Positions 33,273 to 42,627 of a stretch of 64,000 nt of DNA are shown in pieces (the first letter of the stretch is position 1; the number at the start of each line of letters is the position of its first letter). Origin of the DNA: Pseudoalteromonas rhizosphaerae. Lineage in GTDB: Bacteria; Pseudomonadota; Gammaproteobacteria; Enterobacterales; Alteromonadaceae. The stretch lies in assembly GCF_902498845.1 (NCBI RefSeq), contig NZ_CABVLM010000015.1:1-64000 (forward strand). Reading direction: 5' to 3'. Below the pieces are notes generated by a model. It ran no database searches and was not told the DNA's origin. It was given only the letters and a program-made list of their open reading frames with translations. A program made the position numbers and the translations under genes.

Positions 33273-35639
33273 ATGAGTTATCAAGTCCTAGCGAGAAAGT
33301 GGCGTCCACAGACCTTTCATGAATTGGTCGGTCAGTCCCATGTGAAACAAGCGCTTATTAATGCTTTAACACAAAACAGACTGCATCACGCTTATTTGTT
33401 CACTGGGACTCGCGGGGTGGGTAAAACCACCATCGCACGTATTTTCGCAAAAAGCTTAAATTGTGATGAAGGCATTTCGGCGCAACCGTGTGGCAAGTGT
33501 AGCAGCTGTATAGATATCGAAACTGGTCGTTATATTGACTTACTTGAGATAGATGCCGCATCGCGCACTAAAGTTGAAGATACCCGTGAGATATTGGATA
33601 ACGTGCAGTACGCGCCAACTCGCGGTCGCTACAAAGTGTACCTGATCGATGAAGTACACATGCTTTCAAAGCATAGTTTTAATGCATTATTAAAAACTTT
33701 GGAAGAGCCGCCTGAGCACGTTAAGTTTTTATTAGCGACGACGGATCCACAGAAACTGCCTGTCACCATTTTATCGCGTTGTTTGCAGTTTAATCTTAAT
33801 GCGTTATCGCAACCTGAAATACTCCAACAACTTGAATATGTGTTAGGTGAAGAAAAATTAAGTTTTGAAACTCAAGCCCTGCAAATTATCGCCAAAGCTG
33901 CTGATGGCAGTATGCGTGATGCATTGAGTTTAACTGATCAAGCGATTGCTCAAACGAATGGTGATATTAAGCATCAAGCGGTGCAAGCAATGCTAGGGTT
34001 GATGGACAACCATTATAGCCAGCACTTGCTGGTTGCATTATTAGCCCAAGACGGCCATGCATTGATGGCGCAAATAGAGCAAGTTGCCACCCAAAACCCA
34101 AATTATATTGCTTTGTTAGATGATCTAATTGGCCTTACACATTTAGCACAATTAACCCAATTAGTGCCCGATGCCGCCAAGTTAGATGAATATAATCGCG
34201 AGTTTATAAGTGAAGTAGCAAAGAGCTGCGATTCACAACAAATCCAAATTTATTATCAATTACTGCTTAATGGCAAAAAAGACTTACAATGGGCGCCAGA
34301 GCCTCGTTTAGGTTTTGAAATGGTTATGCTGCGCTTACTGGCATTTCAACCAGTTGATAGCCAAATGCTTGCAAGTACTGCGGCGCAGGCACCAGCGGCC
34401 GATAACAACCGGTCTCGCTCAGCAGCATTGAGAGATATTCTCAATAAAAATAAGCCTGCAACACCACAGCCTGTTGATAACCAAGTATCATTGCCTCAAG
34501 CTGCACCGCTAAAAACGGCCGTGAGTGCGCCTGAACAAGTCGTTGCAACAACTGAACACTCTGTAACCGGTGAGCAAACAGCACCTGTCGATACGCAGCC
34601 AACTGTTACTACTGCACCACATACAAATTCGGGAATTATGCACGAAGCCGCGCATGGTAATGAGCATGATTCAGATGCTGAGCTTGAGCAACAACTAGTA
34701 TCCCAATATGATGAGGTAATGAATAACGCAGTGGAGCAGGGCTTTCATAGTGGCTTTGAGCATGCGCCAGAACAATCTTTGCCTGAGCATCAATATAGCG
34801 CAGAGCAAACCGCTCCAGCACAAAATAACAGCTCATTCTCTGACTATTCAGATACCACAGATATTAGCCAAAAAGAAGCACAAGCGCAGTCCGCAATTGC
34901 ACGTATTTTACGAGATAGAAATATTTCTGGTGCAGGTACGCTCTCTGGTGGTAAAACACCTGTGGCGCCATCAACGAATAAACCAGCTGCGGTTGAGCGC
35001 GGTACTGCGGTAAAAAAGTCACAGCCCCAGATAACGGGGGCAAGTAGTCAGCCTGAGACTGATGGTTACACGCCGAATATCGCCCCAAATAAGCGTGTGA
35101 AACCTGACTTTAAAGAAAAACATCAGACTATTACTGAGAATTTAGCACCGGAATTGCTAGAGCAAATTAATCCACAAAAAGTAGTTGCTGCACCTGAGCC
35201 TGAAATAAATATTCAAATACCGGATGATTTTCAAAGCCCGATCAGCGATATTCGTTTTGCACATCAACAAGATGAGTGGGCATACTTAATTAAGCGGATG
35301 GGACTTGGCGGGCGGATGCGTCAATTTGCTTTGCATTCAATTTATTCAAAGCAACAACAACAGCTGCACTTAGAAGTGGATGAATCGCAAAAACATCTCG
35401 ATACCCCGATGTTAAGGCAAAAGCTTAGTGCAGCGCTGGCCAGTATTTACGGGCATAATGTTGAGCTGACAATCAATTTTGCCCCTGGGGTGATAGATTC
35501 GCCTTATTTAATTCAGCAAAAGATCGATGCAGGGCGCCATCAGCAAGCAATCGATGTGATCAACGGTGATGAAAATATCGTACAGTTACAGCAGCTATTT
35601 TCTGCAATTATCGATGAAAACAGTATTCAGGCATTGTAA
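33273..35639 (+). CDS. dnaX: DNA polymerase III subunit tau (and gamma by frameshift)
   Basis: The 788-residue clamp-loader ATPase has Walker A GTRGVGKTT, the zinc module CDEGISAQPCGKCSSC, Walker B LIDEVH and an SRC finger. A long low-complexity middle (about residues 370-650) precedes the conserved C-terminal tau domain that binds polymerase alpha and DnaB. A slippery heptamer A AAA AAG at 35012-35018 lies in phase (codons 581-582) and is followed by a hairpin; a -1 slip would stop nine codons later, giving a gamma-like product of 591 residues. Confidence 0.96.
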   Translation: MSYQVLARKWRPQTFHELVGQSHVKQALINALTQNRLHHAYLFTGTRGVGKTTIARIFAKSLNCDEGISAQPCGKCSSCIDIETGRYIDLLEIDAASRTKVEDTREILDNVQYAPTRGRYKVYLIDEVHMLSKHSFNALLKTLEEPPEHVKFLLATTDPQKLPVTILSRCLQFNLNALSQPEILQQLEYVLGEEKLSFETQALQIIAKAADGSMRDALSLTDQAIAQTNGDIKHQAVQAMLGLMDNHYSQHLLVALLAQDGHALMAQIEQVATQNPNYIALLDDLIGLTHLAQLTQLVPDAAKLDEYNREFISEVAKSCDSQQIQIYYQLLLNGKKDLQWAPEPRLGFEMVMLRLLAFQPVDSQMLASTAAQAPAADNNRSRSAALRDILNKNKPATPQPVDNQVSLPQAAPLKTAVSAPEQVVATTEHSVTGEQTAPVDTQPTVTTAPHTNSGIMHEAAHGNEHDSDAELEQQLVSQYDEVMNNAVEQGFHSGFEHAPEQSLPEHQYSAEQTAPAQNNSSFSDYSDTTDISQKEAQAQSAIARILRDRNISGAGTLSGGKTPVAPSTNKPAAVERGTAVKKSQPQITGASSQPETDGYTPNIAPNKRVKPDFKEKHQTITENLAPELLEQINPQKVVAAPEPEINIQIPDDFQSPISDIRFAHQQDEWAYLIKRMGLGGRMRQFALHSIYSKQQQQLHLEVDESQKHLDTPMLRQKLSAALASIYGHNVELTINFAPGVIDSPYLIQQKIDAGRHQQAIDVINGDENIVQLQQLFSAIIDENSIQAL
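35012..35047 (+). promoter_or_regulatory. Programmed -1 frameshift signal in dnaX
   Basis: The heptamer A AAA AAG (35012-35018) is read as GTA AAA AAG. Six bases later GCCCC (35024-35028) can pair with GGGGC (35037-35041). In the -1 frame the codons read VTAPDNGGK and a TAG at 35045-35047. Heptamer, spacing and stem parallel the E. coli dnaX signal. Confidence 0.65.
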
Positions 35640-35694
35640 TTCATTGCAATAGCCCTTATCTTCATGGCAATTAGAAATAGAAAGAGAGAAAGTT

Positions 35695-36021
35695 ATGTTT
35701 AAAGGTGGAATGGGTAACATGATGAAGCAAGCGCAGCAAATGCAAGAGCGCATGCAAAAAGCCCAAGACGAAATTGCTCACTTAGAAGTGGTTGGTGAAG
35801 CCGGTGCCGGTTTAGTTAAAGTAACCATGCTTGGTAACCACAATGTTCGCCGTGTTGAACTTGACGAAAGTTTGATGGAAGACGAAAAAGACCTTATTGA
35901 AGACTTACTTGCCGCTGCGTGTAATGACGCAGTACGCCGTGTAGCAGAAGAAACACAAGAGCGTATGGGTAAAGTAACTGGCGGTATGCAATTACCACCA
36001 GGTATGAAAATGCCGTTTTAA
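35695..36021 (+). CDS. ybaB: Nucleoid-associated protein YbaB/EbfC
   Basis: The 108-residue DNA-binding dimer of the YbaB/EbfC family ([17 protein letters not shown] coiled-coil start, [14 protein letters not shown]-like core, G-rich end) is located between dnaX and recR as in most gammaproteobacteria. The ribosome-binding site AGAGAGAAAGTT precedes the ATG. Confidence 0.96.
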   Translation: MFKGGMGNMMKQAQQMQERMQKAQDEIAHLEVVGEAGAGLVKVTMLGNHNVRRVELDESLMEDEKDLIEDLLAAACNDAVRRVAEETQERMGKVTGGMQLPPGMKMPF

Positions 36022-36029
36022 GATAAAAC

Positions 36030-36638
36030 ATGCAACTTTCAGAGAGTTTAAACCAGCTGATCGAAGCACTACGCTGTCAGCCCGGCATAGGCCCAAAGTC
36101 AGCGCAGCGCATCGCGTTTCATCTGCTTGAGCGCGACCGTAAAGGGGGCACTCAACTTGGTAATGCACTTATCAAGGCGATGACTGCAATAGGACACTGT
36201 CAATCGTGTCGTACTTTTGCAGAGCAGCCGCAGTGTGAAATCTGTTTAAGCCCCAAACGCCAAGATAGCGGAATTTTATGTGTGGTTGAATCACCTACCG
36301 ATGTGTTGGCGATTGAACAAACTGGCCAGTATAAAGGTTTGTACTTTGTATTGATGGGACATTTATCACCTATCGATGGTATTGGTCCAAATGAAATTGG
36401 CCTTGATATTCTTGAAAGTAAGTTGCAACAAGGTGGGATAAACGAGGTTATATTAGCGACCAACCCTACAGTTGAAGGGGAAACTACAGCGCATTATATT
36501 GCCCAGCTTTGTCACCGTTATAAAGTTGATGCATCGCGGATAGCCCATGGTATTCCGGTCGGTGGCGAACTTGATTTGCTCGATGGCATGACATTAATGC
36601 ATGCATTTAGTGGCCGACGAGTGGTTAGTCAAAATTAG
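36030..36638 (+). CDS. recR: Recombination mediator RecR
   Basis: The 202-residue protein acts with RecF and RecO in loading RecA at gaps. It has a helix-hairpin-helix ([16 protein letters not shown]), a C4 zinc finger ([17 protein letters not shown]), a Toprim domain ([17 protein letters not shown], then [11 protein letters not shown]) and a C-terminal Walker-B-like end. It starts 8 bp after ybaB and ends in a terminator. Confidence 0.97.
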   Translation: MQLSESLNQLIEALRCQPGIGPKSAQRIAFHLLERDRKGGTQLGNALIKAMTAIGHCQSCRTFAEQPQCEICLSPKRQDSGILCVVESPTDVLAIEQTGQYKGLYFVLMGHLSPIDGIGPNEIGLDILESKLQQGGINEVILATNPTVEGETTAHYIAQLCHRYKVDASRIAHGIPVGGELDLLDGMTLMHAFSGRRVVSQN

Positions 36639-36660
36639 CTCTTAGAAGCGCATTAATTTA

Positions 36661-36695
36661 AAACCTGCATTAACGTCTGTTATGCAGGTTTTTTG
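36661..36695 (+). terminator. Terminator after recR
   Basis: Stem AAACCTGCAT/ATGCAGGTTT, extended by TAAC/GTTA, with a run of T. Confidence 0.9.
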
Positions 36696-36808
36696 TTTTT
36701 ATACCTTGGCGGTAAAAGTTTGATCGTAATTTATCCAATAACTGGGTAATCTATTTTTAGTAGCTGGAGTCTTTTTTTCACCAGTTTGGTTAATTTGTAA
36801 GGATCACA

Positions 36809-38710
36809 ATGCAAGATAATAAAAAACATCAGCGTGCTTTACTAAAGAGTAAGCGCTTTCTACCGCTTTTTGTCACCCAGTTTTTCTCTGCGTTAAATGA
36901 TAATATTTATAAACAAGCGGTGCTACTGTTATTGATTTTTCAAACGGCAAATGTTGCCGATGGCGCTTTTTATGCTAACTTAGCGGCAGGCTTATTTATT
37001 CTACCGTTCTTTTTATTTTCAGGGATGGCGGGACAAATTGCTGAAAAAAAGGAAAAGTCAAAATTAATCCGCACCGTAAAACTTGCCGAAATTCCGATTA
37101 TGCTAGTAGGCGCTGTGGCCATTTCAACGCAATCTGTTTGGTTGATGTTAACCACGGTATTCTTAACAGGGTTACAAAGTACCTTTTTTGGCCCGCTAAA
37201 ATATTCCATTTTACCGCAGCACGTGGCAGCAGATGAATTAACCAAAGCCAATGGCCTTGTTGAATCTGCGACATTTGTGGCTATATTGATTGGCACAACG
37301 TTTGGCACGTATTACATTACCCAAACGGTGGGGCCAACGGTCATCTGTGTGGCAATTATAAGCCTGGCGATTATTGGTTATTTGAGTAGTCGCTCTATTC
37401 CAATCAGCGCCGCGAATGATCCTAATTTAGTGTTTACTTTTAATATTTTCTCCTCCACCAAAAGCCTATTTAGGGTACTTAATTCACAAACTGAGTCGGT
37501 CGGAAAGTCGGTACTTGGTATCAGCTGGTTTTGGTTTATAGGGGCGATTATTTTAACGGCGCTACCAAATTATGTGAAATATGTCATGGTTGGCGATGAG
37601 CTGGTCGTCACCAGCGCTTTGGTGGTGTTTTCATTGAGCATCGCAATAGGCTCGCTGTTGTGTGAAAAGTTGTCTCGCTCGCGGATAGAATTAGGTATTG
37701 TGCCATTTGGCGCGTTGTTGATCACATTATTTTTGTACTTACTGAGCCAAGAGCCTGCAATGAGCTTTTACCAGCTACCAAGCGAAGAATTATTTACACT
37801 TTCACAAATACTGCATACTGGTGACATGTATTGGCATTTTATTTGGATGGCAGGCATTGGCATTGCCTCTGGTTTTTATACTGTGCCATTGTACGCTTTG
37901 ATCCAACAACGCACCGTTGAATCAAGCCGTTCACGCATTATCGCCGCTAATAATGTGTTAAATGCGTTGTTTATGGTCGCCAGTGCGGTGTTAAGTATTG
38001 TAATGCTATCTATATTTGCATGGACGATCCCACAGTTATTCTTGTTACTGGCAGGATTGAATTTACTGATCTCGGTGTATATTTATACCAAGGTGCCAGA
38101 GTTCTTCTTACGCTTTGTTGTTTATTTATTGACCATTTGTATGTATCGAGTGCGTACCAAAGGGGATCATAATATTCCTAGTGAAGGCGCAGCAGTATTG
38201 GTGAGTAATCACGTCAGCTTTGTTGATTGGATGTTTATTTTAGCGGCATCACCAAGGCCTATTCGATTTATGGTATTTGCCCCCATTTATTATTCTCCCG
38301 CGTTGCATTGGTTATTTAAAATGGCCAAAGCTATCCCAATTGACAGTGAAAAATCTAATCCGCAGGCGTTTCAAGAAGCATTTGATGAGGTTGCTAAAGC
38401 ATTAGATAACGGTGAGTTAGTGGGTATTTTCCCTGAAGGGAGGCTAACTGGCGATGGTTCGATTGATATTTTCCGCCGTGGTATTGAACGTATTATACAG
38501 CGTTCACCGGTGGCCGTTATACCTGTCCATCTAGGCGGGTTATGGGGCAGCATGTTTAGTCGTAAAGCAAAATGGCGACTTCCACGACTGAAATGGTCGC
38601 TGGTCGCTGTGACTGTTGGCGAGCCTATTGCTGCCAATGCAGTCACTGCAGATGAATTGCGTGAGCGAGTGGTTGCCTTAAAAGAGCAGTATGAAAAAGG
38701 TGCTGTTTAA
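36809..38710 (+). CDS. LplT-like MFS transporter fused to a PlsC acyltransferase
   Basis: The 633-residue two-domain protein begins with a twelve-helix MFS domain (about residues 15-420; LPLFVTQFFSALNDNIYKQA opens as in LplT). A 1-acylglycerol-phosphate-type acyltransferase follows (about 430-625; NHVSFVD with the HX4D motif near 467, FPEGRLT near 541). Together these flip and reacylate lysophospholipids. The AMP-ligase domain of full-length LplT-Aas fusions is absent, so the acyl donor would have to come from elsewhere. It is monocistronic after the recR terminator. Confidence 0.9.
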   Translation: MQDNKKHQRALLKSKRFLPLFVTQFFSALNDNIYKQAVLLLLIFQTANVADGAFYANLAAGLFILPFFLFSGMAGQIAEKKEKSKLIRTVKLAEIPIMLVGAVAISTQSVWLMLTTVFLTGLQSTFFGPLKYSILPQHVAADELTKANGLVESATFVAILIGTTFGTYYITQTVGPTVICVAIISLAIIGYLSSRSIPISAANDPNLVFTFNIFSSTKSLFRVLNSQTESVGKSVLGISWFWFIGAIILTALPNYVKYVMVGDELVVTSALVVFSLSIAIGSLLCEKLSRSRIELGIVPFGALLITLFLYLLSQEPAMSFYQLPSEELFTLSQILHTGDMYWHFIWMAGIGIASGFYTVPLYALIQQRTVESSRSRIIAANNVLNALFMVASAVLSIVMLSIFAWTIPQLFLLLAGLNLLISVYIYTKVPEFFLRFVVYLLTICMYRVRTKGDHNIPSEGAAVLVSNHVSFVDWMFILAASPRPIRFMVFAPIYYSPALHWLFKMAKAIPIDSEKSNPQAFQEAFDEVAKALDNGELVGIFPEGRLTGDGSIDIFRRGIERIIQRSPVAVIPVHLGGLWGSMFSRKAKWRLPRLKWSLVAVTVGEPIAANAVTADELRERVVALKEQYEKGAV

Positions 38711-38802
38711 TAGCGATTAAACGCTGATGTAAAAGAGATATAAATTTAGCGCGCAATATTCAGTCGTGAATATTGCGCGTGAGTCGTGTGCTTAGTTGGC
38801 CG

Positions 38803-39420
38803 CTAACTAACTGCTAACCAAATACCAACCGCGACCATCAAACTACCAGCGATGCGGTTCATCCACTTGATATTGTCACCTTGGTTTAAAAACAGCCGTA
38901 AACTTTTACCGCCAGTGGCATAGAGCATCATGCAAGTGAATTCGCTGAGCATAATGATGGCGACTAACATACTCAATTGTGGCGCAATCGCGTAGTCAAT
39001 ATTTATAAACGGCGGTAGCAGGGAAATCATAAACGCCCAGCCTTTAGGGTTAGCAATCGCGGTGATAAAGCCTTGTGAGAATAGCGCTTGGCGAGATACT
39101 TTTAATTTACTGTCTGCGCCTAATTTGATGGTTGCTTTTGCTCGCCACATTGAAATGCCAATGTAGACTAAATAACTTGCACCGAGCCATTTTAATACGT
39201 TAAATAGTGTCGGGTAGTTGAGCATGATACTTGCCACCCCTGCGACTGCTGCAACAGCCACAATAGCAACGCCAAGTAATTCGCCAATCATCATCCACAT
39301 AGTTCTGCGCACGCCAATACTCATTCCTAAGGTCATGGCTAAAGTCATACACATCCCAGGTGTAATAGAGACAAAAAAGAAGGTGGGTATAAATACCCCC
39401 AGCACTGCGAAGTCGAGCAT
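38803..39420 (-). CDS. LysE-family amino-acid exporter
   Basis: The 205-residue inner membrane protein has six hydrophobic segments. The LysE signature is near the N terminus (FFFVSITPGMCMTLAM) with another landmark, FITAIANPKGWAFM, in the middle. It exports basic or hydrophobic amino acids or homoserine lactone-like compounds; the substrate cannot be told. The start MLDFAVLG is preferred to an upstream ATG twelve codons earlier because family members begin here. Confidence 0.88.
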   Translation of the reverse strand: MLDFAVLGVFIPTFFFVSITPGMCMTLAMTLGMSIGVRRTMWMMIGELLGVAIVAVAAVAGVASIMLNYPTLFNVLKWLGASYLVYIGISMWRAKATIKLGADSKLKVSRQALFSQGFITAIANPKGWAFMISLLPPFINIDYAIAPQLSMLVAIIMLSEFTCMMLYATGGKSLRLFLNQGDNIKWMNRIAGSLMVAVGIWLAVS

Positions 39421-39714
39421 GTAAGCATCCGTTAGTTGCTGCAATAGAATGCGCAATAGTAATGGTTTTCGAAAGCGTTAGAAACTAATTTGGGATAGTT
39501 AAGCGCAATTATGAGATTGTTAGCACCCGGGATAAAGCTCCGGTTTATCACTTATTCGTAAGCTAATTGCGATCCCTATAGAGGATGCCGCTGTGATCTT
39601 CTGTGTATTGATTACAAACACTTATTTGTAAGTGGGTTTTAACAAATATATTTTTGCTTTGTTGGGTGCTTTGAATTAGGATCAAATCAGTTTAAAACCA
39701 AGAACTAATGCCCT
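39421..39714. other. Divergent intergenic region
   Basis: About 290 bp between the exporter and the DUF2066 gene. It must hold both promoters, but no strong boxes, palindromes or RNA elements stood out. Confidence 0.4.
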
Positions 39715-40770
39715 GTGTCTAGATTATTTATTGCTATTACCACCATTTTCCTAAGTTTCACTGCAACTGCGGTTGAAGTTACTGATCTATATCAGGACGT
39801 ATTAAAAGTATCTGACAAATCTCGCGATGCTCGACTCAGCGCCAGCCGCGAAGCGTTGCTAAATGTACTGGTTAAGGTCAGTGGCGATCCAAATGCGGAC
39901 AAAAACCCAACGGCTCAGCGACGTAGTAAAGATATATCAGATTACATGCTCAAATTTGAATACGACGAAAAAGCCAATGGTCAGCTTAACCTCGTGGTTA
40001 AATTTGAAGCAAACAAAATCAACGCACTCGTCAAAGAACTTAATTTACCATTGTGGGGGACGCGTCGTCCGCTGGTGGCTATTTGGCTTGCCATTGAAGA
40101 TAACTGGCGTCGCGAACTTGTTACCCAAGAAAGCTATCCGCAGTTAGAGCAACTAATTTATAGCACCGCAGCGCGACGTGGTTTGCCTGTCGTGGTGCCA
40201 TTACTTGATTTACAAGACCGTGCATTAGTGGGAATACCTGAAGTGTGGGGAAATTTCTCTACGCCAGTCGAGCAGGCATCAAGCCGCTATAGTGCAGAGC
40301 GCAGTATTACTGCGCGTTTATACAAACAACCTGACAGTGAGGTTTGGCTGTTGGATTGGCGTTTTACTAACGATGAGCTGTTTGAAGCAAACAGAGTAAC
40401 CGGTGATAAACAACAAGCCATAGCCTTAATGATTGACAGTTTAGCAGCAGGCTTGGCCAATGAATATGCGGTTGATCCAAATTCTACAACGCAACTTGCC
40501 CAAGCGGTGTTTAAATTAAAAGGCACCACTAACTTTGTCGATATAGAGCTTGCTAAACGTCAGCTACAGAGCTTAAGCGTGGTTACCCAAGTGACAATTC
40601 GTGCTCGTACCGCTGATATGGTTAGTTTTGCGATAAATCATACTGGCAGTATGCATGATTTACAAAAAGCCTTAGAGCTCGACCGCGCTTTTCAACCCTT
40701 TGTTGACCCTCGTGCGTTTTATCCTGTGACAGCGCAAGACGATTTAGAATATCAATGGGTTGGTTTGTAA
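39715..40770 (+). CDS. DUF2066 exported protein
   Basis: The 351-residue product starts at GTG with a signal peptide (LFIAITTIFLSFTATAVEV) and belongs to DUF2066, a family of unknown function found next to hda in marine gammaproteobacteria. The N-terminal region (VLKVSDKSRDARLSASREA) is the most conserved. Its TAA overlaps the hda start as TAATG, so the two are translationally coupled; why an envelope protein and a replication regulator share an mRNA is unclear. Confidence 0.88.
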   Translation: MSRLFIAITTIFLSFTATAVEVTDLYQDVLKVSDKSRDARLSASREALLNVLVKVSGDPNADKNPTAQRRSKDISDYMLKFEYDEKANGQLNLVVKFEANKINALVKELNLPLWGTRRPLVAIWLAIEDNWRRELVTQESYPQLEQLIYSTAARRGLPVVVPLLDLQDRALVGIPEVWGNFSTPVEQASSRYSAERSITARLYKQPDSEVWLLDWRFTNDELFEANRVTGDKQQAIALMIDSLAAGLANEYAVDPNSTTQLAQAVFKLKGTTNFVDIELAKRQLQSLSVVTQVTIRARTADMVSFAINHTGSMHDLQKALELDRAFQPFVDPRAFYPVTAQDDLEYQWVGL

Positions 40771-41480
40771 TGCCGGCAATGGAGCCGGTGCAAATGGCAT
40801 TGCCGGTGACGTTACCGGATGATGAAACGTTTGCCTCTTATTTTGGTGGTGAAAATTCACTGGAAGTGAGTCATTTAAAAAATGCCTTTAAAAGTTTAGC
40901 AACCACTTTTCAATATACTTATTTGTGTGGCTTAGGGGATTCAGGTAAATCGCATTTACTGTATGCAACCTGTATTCATGCTCAAGAGCATGGTTTATCA
41001 ACTATGCTGCTATCAATGCGCGAAGTGATTGATTTTGGTCCTATGGTGCTCGATGGTTTAGATGCCCTTGATGTGCTGTGTATTGATGACGTGCACTTAG
41101 TGGCAGGTAACGATGCGTGGGAAAAAGCGTTGTTTAATTTTTTTAACCGTTTTAACGAACCGGGTAAGTGCTTGGTAGTGACAGCGGATCTGTTACCAGA
41201 CATGCTAAATATTAGCCTGCCGGATCTTGAGTCACGATTAAAATGGGGTACGACATTTCAAATCCGTTCTATGAGTGATGATGATAAAGCCGAAGCCTTA
41301 GTAAAGCGCGCCAATATGCGCGGTTTAGAGCTTAGTGATGAATGTGCGCGCTTTTTATTAACGCGTTTGAGTCGTGATATGCGAGCGTTACTTGATGTGC
41401 TTGATAAACTTGACCATGCCTCGATGGCTGCACAACGTAAATTGACAATTCCTTTCATAAAATCCACTCTAAAACTCTAG
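40770..41480 (+). CDS. hda: DnaA regulatory inactivator Hda
   Basis: The AAA+ protein of about 236 residues stimulates ATP hydrolysis by DnaA when bound to the sliding clamp. The clamp-binding motif QMALPVTLP is at residues 8-16, Walker A GLGDSGKSHL near 57, Walker B LCIDDVH near 103, and sensor II lies near RDMRALLDVLDKL. It lacks the DnaA N-terminal and DNA-binding domains, as expected. The start overlaps the DUF2066 stop; an in-frame ATG five codons upstream is less likely. Confidence 0.95.
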   Translation: MPAMEPVQMALPVTLPDDETFASYFGGENSLEVSHLKNAFKSLATTFQYTYLCGLGDSGKSHLLYATCIHAQEHGLSTMLLSMREVIDFGPMVLDGLDALDVLCIDDVHLVAGNDAWEKALFNFFNRFNEPGKCLVVTADLLPDMLNISLPDLESRLKWGTTFQIRSMSDDDKAEALVKRANMRGLELSDECARFLLTRLSRDMRALLDVLDKLDHASMAAQRKLTIPFIKSTLKL

Positions 41481-41503
41481 TTTTCTCTACAAAATCGTTT
41501 AAC

Positions 41504-41531
41504 TTCCCATTTTACTTAACCAGAATGGGAA
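41504..41531 (+). other. Hairpin between hda and pheS
   Basis: TTCCCATT/AATGGGAA with a 12-nt loop, 23 bp after hda. It has no U tract. It could be a weak terminator or part of a pheST leader, but no Phe-rich leader peptide was found. Confidence 0.4.
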
Positions 41532-41616
41532 AGAATTCAATAAGATTGGTATAAGGTCTGGAATCTAGCCATTGCTTTCAGTTATCATTAGCTATTACTT
41601 AAATCACCTTCTGTGA

Positions 41617-42612
<996 letters not shown>

Positions 42613-42627
42613 GAGTGAAGAAATAAC

